A DNA stretch of 64,000 bases from Pycnopodia helianthoides (lineage: Eukaryota > Echinodermata > Asteroidea > Forcipulatida > Asteriidae): NCBI GenBank assembly GCA_032158295.1, contig CM063247.1:20312875-20376874 (forward strand). The letters are read 5' to 3'. Position 1 is the first letter of the stretch. Every line of letters begins with the position of its first letter. Positions 1 to 10,040 of the stretch are shown piece by piece. The notes beneath the pieces are model-generated. The model was not told the DNA's origin. It saw only the letters and a program-made list of their open reading frames with translations, and did no database searches. A program made the translations under genes and the position numbers.

Positions 1-795
1 CCCGCAGTGCTAGAACAGCTGCAAGGCAACGGCAAAGAAGCGCAGCATCTAAGTGTCAAGCCTAAGAAATCAACAGACCCCAAGTCGGACGGCCTGGCTA
101 AGTCGAAGAGCCCCAAGAAATCTAGGCTTAGTACATTTGAGCGATACGCCTCGATGGTGGAGCAACAGTCCCCTGTCAAATCGGATGCAGAGCCTATGCC
201 CATCAAGAGACAGGTTGGATTTGAAACTTCAACACCCTCCACAAGCGGTGCCAATCGACTCAGACCGATTGACTCCGATAGTAATCTCTCCACGTACAGC
301 TTCACAAGTATGAAGAACTCCCACCGTGAATCCATGCCACGATCCACGGCGTACATGAGCGCGCCCGTGTACTCGACCATCACCGACCACATCGAGGTTT
401 GCAACACACAGCTCAGTAATCGCTGGGTGCACCTCGCCAGCGCCAACACCAGCGTAGGATACCTGAACCTGGACGACAACATCACCAGTTTCGACGGCGA
501 AGTGCCGGTGTCTCCGCTGGTGTTGGCCCAGGGCGCGAATCGCGCGTCCCCGATCTCGGAAGCCTCAAGCCACGGGGGTCTCCAGCAGGCCGAGCGTCAT
601 TGCTTTGAGATGATGGAAGATGTGATGGGAGATGAGGCAGAGACTGGGTATGCCATGGAGGACAATGAGGACATGGGGGCAGAGGAGGAGGATGAGGATG
701 AGGATGCTGACGGAGGAATTGAATTTACTGTCAAGAATGAAGTGAATATCCGAACCAACAGAATGGGCAACTCCAAAGCAGAAACAGCATTTTAA
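1..795 (+). CDS. 3' terminal coding exon of an unrecognised gene with acidic tail
   Basis: The frame is open from the first base and ends at TAA (793-795), giving 264 residues with no initiator in the window, so this is the C-terminal part of a longer protein. The N-terminal third is rich in Lys and Ser (KPKKS, KSKSPKKS) and looks disordered. The middle, about residues 95-175, is Ser/Thr-rich with a less biased stretch around STITDHIEVCNTQLSNRW and NTSVGYLNLDDNITSFDGE. Residues 200-240 hold an acidic run (AEEEDEDEDADGG). The protein ends in ETAF, which fits a class I PDZ-binding pattern (S/T-x-hydrophobic). I see no membrane segment or catalytic motif. A cytoplasmic tail of a receptor, channel or adhesion protein would fit, but this is only inference and I do not recognise the family. 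Codon use is more GC-rich than the flanking DNA, which supports real coding. Confidence 0.75.
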   Translation, partial: PAVLEQLQGNGKEAQHLSVKPKKSTDPKSDGLAKSKSPKKSRLSTFERYASMVEQQSPVKSDAEPMPIKRQVGFETSTPSTSGANRLRPIDSDSNLSTYSFTSMKNSHRESMPRSTAYMSAPVYSTITDHIEVCNTQLSNRWVHLASANTSVGYLNLDDNITSFDGEVPVSPLVLAQGANRASPISEASSHGGLQQAERHCFEMMEDVMGDEAETGYAMEDNEDMGAEEEDEDEDADGGIEFTVKNEVNIRTNRMGNSKAETAF

Positions 796-2450
796 ATATT
801 CATCCTGACGACCAATCAGTCGAGGGCCAATCTCAAGAATCTTGAAAAAAGGAGAAACTTGCTGAGAATCTAGTTTCAAGGAAACCGGTTACAAGCAATG
901 TATGTTACAGGAAAGAATGGCTGGTAACTTGTTGCTGCTATGCAAGACTCATCCAGCAGTGTCAAATAAGTAAATTTTCAGGGGGCACAAGGGGGTGCAC
1001 TTTTTTTTCCAAGGGGGACCTTCTGGCAAATTGGTGATAGTTTGCGTTTGCATTTTCTTAATGAGAATTTCATTTATGTAATGACAATTTTTAATCTCTA
1101 AAGGTCAAGATTCAAATGGAGGAAGGGGGAGGGGAAGGGTCACCCACCCCCCACCCCAGTTACACCTCTGGGTTCATTCTTTGCTAATATCTACCAAATG
1201 TTGTTACTTTTAAACTCATTTTTCCAATTTGTAATGGATCTCGGCCAAGGGGCTAATTTCTCAGAGCTGCTAAGAGTGCGCCATTGCTAAGCACTAAAAG
1301 ATTTTGCCAAGTAGAGAGAGGTTACCAGCCAAAATACCATGCAATATAGTTTAAGACGGGTACCCTGCAAACATTTGCAATTGGCAAGTAAATTTGTTGC
1401 AGCAACTTTGTGACTACTCTAAAGATACAAGGCAACGGCTACCAAATACATATTTGAGTCGGTTAAAGGAAAATTCGTGCTCTGGGATATGTTTTTTATT
1501 CTAAGAAAAAACTGTTTACAAATCATTCAAAATACTTTACTGTTATTTACTTCTCCTTTTTTTTAAGGTCACTGTCGACCTTTTTGTTTAAGACTTTGTT
1601 TTAATATCGTCTCAGGAGATTAATAACTTTATGAAACATATCATCGATAGTCTATCTTCCCCTGAAAGGTTGCATAGTAAAGGCATCTTTGTTTATCAGA
1701 GTTGAGGTTGGTATTGAAGATTTTTGTTCTTAAAATCTTGTTTTATTCGGAATTTATAAATGTAGGTATTCCATAATGGTAGGCATTGTCGCAAAAATTC
1801 AGGGGTATTCGATTGGCAACTTTTCAGAGGATTTTGGGAGCATTACGTCCGTAAATTCACAAGTTCAAGGTAGTGTCATACTCTGGTATTGACCCCCGTC
1901 CCCCGCCCCCCAAAAAAAAGTCTGGTTACAAATATGGTAATGATAGTAAGCATCCTGCAAAATTATTTCATCTAATATGCCCTCATTGATTAGAAATCAA
2001 TAATAGAATGTTGAAAAATGAATATCTCCAAGGTGAGCTTTGAAACTTACAGTGGAGATTCAAATTTCCGTAGTGCCATTGGTGAATGCTGCGGCCGGAG
2101 ATGTGGTCGGCACCCCTGGCACCTCAATAAACTGCGGATGGATTGAACATTCTTGATAAAAAAATACTGTGACAGTTTTTTGCTGCTTTCTTTAAAAATA
2201 GACACTGTATTCAGCTGAAACTTTCACAGGTGACTTTTATTGTATCTTTCTTGGTACTTTTTCCTATAAATCAGCATTACGTTGAGAAAAACCAATCTAT
2301 GACCCTACCTTTAACTAGACGCGATGTTTGCACATTATGATAAGCAACTGGCTGTGTTTTATAAGAAAAGTCATTGTTTCTCAAATTTAAAGAATGAGTG
2401 GTGTCCATTTAACATTTTTTGAAACAAAAGGAGGGCTTGAGGCATTGCAA
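796..2450 (+). other. Probable 3' UTR and downstream sequence
   Basis: This follows the stop codon of the preceding exon and contains no credible open frame. An AATAAA-type signal occurs near 2126-2131 (caataaactg), but a cleavage site cannot be fixed. A degraded copy of the GGGCCCAATTTCATAGAG MITE family lies at about 1250-1400 (ctcagagctgctaag and the inner gttaccagcc / taccctgc blocks). Confidence 0.4.
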
Positions 2451-2703
2451 GGTGGAGGGTTTTCATCGGTCTTTTGGGGCAGGGCGGGGGAGGGTTTTGA
2501 CATCAGTCTTTTGGGGCAGGGCGGGGGAGGGTTTTCATCGGTCTTTTGGGGCAGGGCGGGGGAGGGTTTTCATCAAGTCTTTTTGGGGCAGGGCGGGGGA
2601 GGGTTTTCATCAGCCTTTTGGGCAGGGCGGGGGGGTTTTCATCAGTCTTTGGGCAGGGGGGGAGGGATTTTATCAGTCATTTAGGGCAGGGCGGGGGAGG
2701 GCA
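2451..2703 (+). repeat. G-rich minisatellite, about seven 35 bp units
   Basis: Seven imperfect head-to-tail copies of a unit built on GGGGCAGGGCGGGGGAGGG followed by TTTTCATCAGTCTTTT. Each intact unit has four G-runs of three or more with loops of one or two bases on the plus strand, a textbook G-quadruplex pattern. The short Gly/Phe-rich frames across it are by-products of the repeat. Confidence 0.9.
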
Positions 2704-5700
2704 TGCCATGTGGTGAGGAAGCTCACCAAGGCCATTTTATTTACAAGTATAATGGTCTTTTCAATATTTAACTGGAATATTCTAGTGTTAATTAAAGTTG
2801 CTTTGTTTTGTATTAGAAACATCAGGGCAAAATTTTATAGACCTGCCAATCGGAATTTTTTTTAATTTTCACTATTTTTAAATTCTTAAAAGTTTTAAAT
2901 CTAAAATAACAACTGATTTGATCGGAAGCTGCCTAGTTTGTTCAGCAGATGAATTTGTTAACGAAAGTTTAGTCAACTCTATGGAATTGGGACCTAGACC
3001 ATATTTGGACATTTTGGAAATTTAAAAGAGTTGACCTTGAAATTTTTAAACACCATATTTTTCTCTTTTTTTCTAATCAACCAACGTAAATATTGAACAA
3101 TATTTAACATAGAACACCACTGCAGCTTTGAAATCAATAGTATGGTATGAAGCCAAACTATGCTTTCAGTCAATGCTTAAAGCAATACACAGTTACTTGC
3201 TCGTTGTTTTATACATCTATTTTAAAACATTTGTGTGGAATTTTCTAGAGTTTATTTATCGACAACATTTGATAAATAATCGCCCTGTGTGATAAACTCA
3301 GCTGTGTGACGTAAACTTTGATTGTCAAAACCCTCAAAGTACGGCAATCAGTGTCAGATTTTGGTGTAACGACATTGCCAAACGGTCTTCCCTAGATTTT
3401 GTCCATTCATCAATTTTTGTGTGTGGATACATTTCTTTAAAAATTCCCTTCAGAGAATTGCGCAATTTTAAGAGACAGTCTTGTCAGGGAGACAGGATAT
3501 TTCATACATTTTGAATTATTGAAGATTGAAGTCAATTACATTTTTTGTGTGTGAGCAGTTGAGGGAATTAATAGCCAGGGTTTTACTTGGCACTCGCTTT
3601 GTGAGAGGGTGTGTATGGAGTGCATGCAAGGGTCATCCAGTTGTGTTAGCTATTGATTCATTTGATTCCAAAGAAGAGAATGTTAGAATTAAACTTGTGA
3701 TGCCTTCCACAGATTTAGGGCAGAAAAAGTAGTTCTTAAACAGCTCAGAAAATTACATTTTAGGGTACAATACAGCATGAGATAAAATACTTTGGTGGTT
3801 TTTTTTTTTTTCGTCTGGCATGATTCAAGTATACCATTATGTGACGCCCAACACCAAAGTCAGTCAGCTCTCGGAAATAGTGAAATGGCAATAGAAACAT
3901 CAGCCTGGATGTCAGTGTGATGGGAATCTCAAATACTTTACATGATGAAAAAATACCCTCTTTGGCGTTGGTTACTCAAAAGTTTCTCATGGATTGATGA
4001 GCAAATAAGCCCAGTTTTTAGGTTTTTGCAGGAAGTTACTGGTCGTATATTCAGTGTGCGGAAACTCTTTATGTATACATCTATTTTGCTGTGTAGATTT
4101 GGCATTGGTTCTGACACGGGAGCGTCGCATATAAGTAACCATGGATTAATAGAGGCACAATGTAGGAACGGAGCATTAATATCTAGTTTCTATTTTAATT
4201 TTGCAATATTGGATCAAGACTTTTTTTTACAAACTTTGGCATGGCCCTGATTTTATCTTGGGATATGTCGGCCATTTTGGAGTCATGATATTTTGCATTC
4301 TAGACCCTTTGCAGATGATGGAACTATTTTATCGCTTGCCATGCTGGAGTGCTTACACACGTTATTAGAACTGGGTGAACATGTGCTACAAAAGGCAATG
4401 CTGGATGGTACACTACATGTACGTATCAGACATGTGCATTGTACTCGAGCATGGCAGACCTCCCATGTTGCTATAGAAATGTGACGTCAGTGAGGAGGGT
4501 CTATTAATTGACTTCAAAATGAACAATGAAGGTGAAGAGGAATCTGGAGCCAACGGGCAAATTTAAGATTGGGAATGGGCCCTTTGTCTTGCTCTGTCAG
4601 AAGTAGCAGCCATTGATTGTGTGGTTTTTTTTTTACTTTGATTTGTAAAGCATTACATGTACGTGTGTGATACAAACTATATAGTGGATCAAACGGGTAT
4701 ATACTTATATGGCATACACTCTCGTATAACATTGTACTTGTGAAGCAGGCAGTGTGATGATCGGGATTTTTTCCTGAATGTGGGATTTTTCTTAAATCTT
4801 CTTTCACGTTCTTTTCACGTTGCCATCATGGTGAGGAAAGAACGCCCTTAGAATGACCAAGTGTCTTGATTTGTTTTCTTTCGTTTCATGCATGAAGCAT
4901 TTCTCAGATTGAAATTTATTTGAATTCCTTTCTCTAAAACCACTCTCCTTAGAAGGAAATCATTTCCCAAAATGTTATACATTATCAACAGCTGCAGTGC
5001 TTCTTACCAAGTCAGTTTTTTGGTTATTAATTTGTGGAGTAATTACCAAAGGTATGCCCTCCCTTTAATTGCTGATGTAACTAATATTGTAACACTGTGA
5101 ATATATTTTGGGCTGCTTTGCATAAAACATGTAAAAGAAATATCTGGACCACATTAAAACTATCCCGATTGGGATATCTTGCTTTTCGTGAAGAACAACG
5201 AAATTTGCTCTGAAATGAGTGTTGAACTGTTCAATAATTTAATTTTTTTTAATCATAATGTACATATCTATCTTTCTTTTTGGTTATTAGTGAGCAATTT
5301 CCCGCACGATTGTTTGGAGAAAATCTTGATGGAAATGCCAGGTGTTTTTTTTGCTCAATGGATGAATTTTGCCAAAAATATTTTGCCAATAAGTGGGAAC
5401 AGGCATGTTGGTATTTCTGCTTCCGTATTAGCGTGTTATAATAAACACTGTCAAAGTCTTCATTTGAATCTGCTGGAATGTGTGTGAGGAAAATGTATTA
5501 TATATTTATCCAAAGTGTAAATATAACATTTGCGGATTTAATTTTATGGACGTAACTCTCACATAAATGGTCGAACATTCCATACGGCATCAGAATTACA
5601 GTACAAATCTTATACACTTTATCTTCATTTATTTAATTTGCTTTTTGGGGAGTTTTTCACCCTCTCTTCAATCTCGTATACCTCAGCTTAAAGTAATAAC

Positions 5701-7141
5701 TTGTAATTATTATTTTTCGACCCGTGTGTTACTTTGGGGGCCATTTTGAAATGTATATTTTAATATTTCTGAAATAATCTATAAAGTTATATTCTAATAG
5801 TGTATATTACGAGTGTGGACAGAAAAGATAAGAATGAGTGGAGTACTATTGAGACGCATTATCAGAGTTTTGCTGAAAAGGGAGATTAACCCAGTATTCA
5901 GTGGCTTTGAGCTGGTAAGCAGAAAGTTCTCTGCTAAGCAAATAACGGGGAACCAGTCAAACTGTTTGCCTCAAAAACAATCCCGTTTGTAAGGCATGCC
6001 TATCTGCTGTCTAGGTTTCAGAAAGTTCAGGCTCTAAAGCTGCCAAGCATTTCTGTGTAAATCAACCCCCAAATCACTCATTTCATCTTTCAAAGGTATT
6101 TCTAAAGACAGAAATTTCCAATTCTGGTAAGACCTTAGGACATGGATGTGAAAGGAAAGTTCAACTATTCTTCTAATAAGTTTCAAAGAAAACTAGTTGT
6201 ACGCATTTCCTATGGGGGCCATTTTTTTTAATGAAGTGAGCATGGCTTACAGTGGAAAAAATATGTCACACTTATGAACACTTGGCATTTTGGCTGCTTG
6301 CCTATAACTGCTTAGTTTGCTGAACATTCCAATTTTACAAAGCTGTTAAATGGAAAAAAGTGCTCAGCAAATTTTCTGATGAGCAAAAATTAGCGAGGAA
6401 CCAGTCACTAACAATATGTATTACATTGTACTTTGACTGGTAACCTATTTCTGTTAAGCAATATTTTTCTGTGCCAACCATCTTTTTGTGCTTAATCTAA
6501 ACAGCTTTATGGGTTTCTGGTAAGCAATATGCGGTTTAGTTTTGGGTTTTTCAAGTCATTTGTTTAGTTTAAGGTATGGCATTAGTAATATTTTAATAAT
6601 AATAATAATAAAAACTTGTTATGCGCACATATCCACCCTGCTGGGTGTTCAAGGCGCATCTAACAACGTTCTAGTATAACAAGATGGTTGACTTGCTTTC
6701 TTATGTTTTACTTTTAATTCTGAATTCAGGAAAATGGAAATTGCATATCCTTCATTTACCTAAACAGGTCTCTTTCTTCGGGTTAATTTGCTTTTTTGTG
6801 AATAATTTCCTAAGAGATTGTAAAACCTGCAGTAGCAGATGGATGTCACGACCAATGATGTTGGTTTTGTTTTCAGTGTTGTAGTTTTGTTTTCAAGTTA
6901 TGCATTTAGGGCTCAGTAGTTGTCATCTAAACTACCCCAATTGGGAGATACCTTTATCCCGATCGAAGGGTTGTATTAACTGCACTGTGATATGCAAAGT
7001 GTCTGTAATTTGTGGATTTCTAACTTGTTGCTTTTTAGGGGTTGAGCTTCAAATGTAAAGGAGAACAACTGTCTTCATTACTTTGTGTATAAAACCTTAT
7101 GACCTCAGCCATATCTGCACCAGGCAAATAAAGATTTACTT
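2704..7141. other. Noncoding AT-rich DNA with decayed repeats
   Basis: No supported gene. There is a poly-T run at 3800-3812, a short (AAT)n tract near 6596-6612, and diverged copies of the aagcagaaa/ctgctaag MITE family at about 5907-5990 and 6295-6515. A gattgggatat motif near 5166 recurs in the minisatellite at 9.7 kb. Confidence 0.6.
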
Positions 7142-7337
7142 GGCCCAATTTTATAGAGCTGCTTTAAACATGAAAATAAGCTTAGCACAATCTAATGTTG
7201 CTTAACGAAAAAAAGATTACCATCCAAAATACCATGTCATGTGTACTGTTTATGACTGGTTCCCTGCTTATCTCTCAAATGTAGGAACTAGTAAGCAAAT
7301 TTCCTGCTGAAGAAGCTGTATGAAATATTAGGCCCTG
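7142..7337. mobile_element. MITE, GGGCCCAATTTCATAGAG family
   Basis: The ends are inverted: ggcccaattttatagagctg on the left against agctgtatgaaatattaggccc on the right. Inner blocks (gcttagcacaat, gattaccatccaaaataccatg, gactggttccctgct) are shared with the copies at 8.6, 19.3, 51.9 and 52.4 kb. It has no coding capacity. Confidence 0.75.
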
Positions 7338-7374
7338 CTGGTCTAGGTGTCCGTGCAGACTCATCTGTATAACT

Positions 7375-7489
7375 GGCCATGTTCGAATTGGCGGCTACTG
7401 CTATGGCTACAGCTGGATCACCACAACAACATGCGTTGATTTATAGGCAGCTCATAGCAGCAGCCACAGCCGCCAATTCTGTCCATTCC
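7375..7489. mobile_element. Small palindromic MITE, gaattggcggc family, copy 1
   Basis: Terminal inverted repeats of about 35 bp: ggccatgttcgaattggcgg on the left and the complement of ccgccaattctgtccattcc on the right, followed inward by ctactgctatggctacagctg-type blocks. The family matches the copy at 15,290-15,430. It is non-coding and the target duplication is not clear. Confidence 0.75.
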
Positions 7490-8492
7490 GCCATCTCTCA
7501 TGTATGATAAGTTAGCCTGCGATCATTGCCAAGTGTTTCTTGTTATTTGCTTTCAAAGTGGTTTAAAGTATTTGCCAAATTTATATTGCCTTACTGTATA
7601 AATGGCTGAAAGTCAGTGTGTAGGTCTACTTGTAGTTGTGAAATTGTTATTGGAGAGAAAATGCCAAGTTCAGCGAGTGACTGAGTGCATGCTTTGACTG
7701 ACATTGTAGTTTGTGGTCCCTGTTACTGTTATTGGATCCATTGTAGGTAGTGTGAGAACAATGCTCTAATTGCGATGATGTTGAGTGAAACTAAGTAGAA
7801 ATGGATCTTAAAACTTGTCTGTACATGACTCCCGAATGTTTCAAAAACTGCAATGTTAATTATAGTTTAAACATAGTTTACAAATTAGCCTAGATACATT
7901 TTATGACAGGATATTTTATCAGCACAGCTCATAGCGTTGACCGTTTTTCTCCAAAATAAGAAACAGTGGTCCCTAATTGGGAAACCTTGTTGATGTAACG
8001 CAGACACATTCTGTGCCCAATTAGGAAACCTTTACCCGGATAAGAACTCTGGAAATATCAACTGTCCCCATTATGGAAACTGTGTGTGTGTGCCACACTG
8101 TCCAGTTCAGTGTTTAAATGTAGAGCACACTTTTTCAAATGTTCGGTTTCCGGTACACATTTAAATTGTACGACAAGAGTAGCGGCCATAGTTTACTATA
8201 CGTTCTCTTGATTCAAATTTTAGTTATGCTATGAATATTGCTCGATTATACAATGATAATGTAATAACTGGTGTGTCTTGGATGGGGGTGTGATTTTGTG
8301 TACAAGTGCATTAAGGCCAGTTTGTGCTTCTTGTGATAAGCCGTAGTGCCAGTTGCACCAGACGTTTGTTTCACTGTTGGCCTAGAATAAGCCTTACCAC
8401 ACATTGGGACCTTCATCGTAATTAGTGATAATAAAAATACTACTGGGTTCTTTATATATATTGCACATATCATAGTAGATAGGTCAAGGAGC
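7490..8492. other. No gene seen
   Basis: AT-rich non-coding sequence. Around 7970-8035 it carries ccctaattgggaaacc and gcccaattaggaaacc motifs, related to the minisatellite unit at 9.7 kb. Confidence 0.5.
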
Positions 8493-9112
8493 TTTATCCT
8501 GCCATTTATACACCTGGGATTAGAGAGGCATTAATGGTTAAGTGTCCTGCTCATGGACATGAGTGGGATTTGAACCCACACTCGGATGTCAAGAGCCCAA
8601 TTTCATAGAGCATGTAATCTTAAAAACTTGCTTAGCACAGAAAAATCATGCTAAGCAGAACCATAAAGTTTACATTGTTGCAGCTGGTACCCCAGTCGTT
8701 TTTTGCTAAGCAGAGAAACATAGAATGATTTTCTGCTAAACAGCTTTATGAAATTGGGCTGCTTTATGAAATGATATTGGGCCCAATTTCATAAAGCTGT
8801 TTACCAGTAAGCCAATTTTTCAGCTTACATAGCAGAAAAACATGTGTAAGAAAAAGTGTATTTCATAAATATAGAGCACGTTGACGGCGCATGTGTGCGT
8901 TCTCAATGGATTTCGCATCACTCATCATCTACTTACAAAAACCACCGGCAATCTGGCATGCATTTTGCTTTGCTGGCAGTATAAAGCAGCATTTAATAAA
9001 AACTGCCAAGGGTTGCTGCGTAAGCATAAAATATCTGCTAACAGGCCGAATGAGATTGGGCTGAGGTTAATCAGAACCGTGAGTCCGATGTGCTGGACCA
9101 CTCGACCACGAT
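8493..9112 (-). mobile_element. tRNA-derived SINE split by a nested insertion
   Basis: On the minus strand the SINE head is at about 9112-9074 (cgtggtcgagtggtccagca) and its box B region with tail is at 8583-8493 (gtgggttcaaatcccactca). Between them lie roughly 490 bp of foreign sequence, including a MITE at 8594-8760 and a further gggcccaatttcataaagc end from 8778. Joining the outer parts recreates the order seen in the uninterrupted SINEs at 13.2 and 31.4 kb, so the split is by nested insertion. Confidence 0.65.
8594..8760. mobile_element. MITE, GGGCCCAATTTCATAGAG family, inside a SINE
   Basis: The left end gcccaatttcatagagc and right end gctttatgaaattgggc are inverted repeats. Inner segments tgctaagcag and tggtacccc match other copies. 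A second family end, gggcccaatttcataaagct, starts at about 8778, so two insertions appear stacked here. Confidence 0.75.
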
Positions 9113-9681
9113 CAATAGAATACTGTTTTATTTTACATTACTAGATAGAAAGTAGAGGTTGGATATTTCCACCAACTATTACCAGAAACACCAAGAATTA
9201 GATTTTCCACCTGAAATGCTAGAAATAATGATACCACAACGAAAAGTATTGATAAATGTCAATGGAATATGCTCATATTTTGGAGAGACTCTTTGCTATT
9301 AATGTTTTGTGCACGCATGCTCAGAAAATGTGAAAGGTATCAAAAGGTTAGGCCTTTTTCCACCAGAAAGTTGATCGACTGCAGCGTGTGTTCTATGTGT
9401 ACCTGCATTACTGTGCTAGACATGTATTATAAAAGTAAACATATATTTATTGATATCGGTTGCTACGAAATATTTTAGGGTGTGCTGCGTAACAGCCACT
9501 CATCGAAATACACATTAACAAAATATGTAAATAGAGTACTTTAGAGTTGTTACTTTTGTTAATATTGTACTGTAATCCAGTTGTAAAGAAATTGCCAAAA
9601 TAATGTCTGGGTGATAGTTATTCAATAGGTTTAATTATGCTGTCGGGGTCATTGTCATTCAAACTATTTGGGGTGCAACTT
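9113..9681. other. No gene seen
   Basis: AT-rich non-coding DNA without a recognisable feature. The short frames present have no conserved motif. Confidence 0.5.
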
Positions 9682-10040
9682 TACCCTGATTGGAGCATTC
9701 TACTCAATGAGGATATCAATCAGGAAACCTTTATGTATGATAACAACCAAACTATCCCAATTGGGATATACTTCCACCCTGATTGGAACCTACTTCTCCC
9801 AAATGAGGATACCAATGGTCCCAATCAGGAAACCTTTATGTATAATAAGAGCCAAACTACCCCAATTGGGATATACTTCTACCCTGATTGGAACCTTCTC
9901 ACAATGAGGATACCAATGGTCCTAATAATCAGAAAACCTTCATGTGTAATAACAACCAAACTATCCCAATTGGATATACTTCTTCCCTGAGTGGAACCTT
10001 CTTCCTCCAATGAGGATATCAATGGTCCCCATTCGTAGGA
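9682..10040. repeat. Minisatellite, about 3.5 units of 100-108 bp
   Basis: Units contain accctgattggaac, caatgaggatayc, aatcaggaaaccttyatg and an actaycccaattggga palindrome. The gattgg and ccaatc arms within each unit could pair. Open frames across it arise from the repetition and are not conserved between units. Confidence 0.8.

Noticed and set aside
2394..2865. Gly/Phe-rich frames over the G-rich repeat
   Set aside because: Overlapping frames are all open because of the repeat unit; there is no conserved start or domain.
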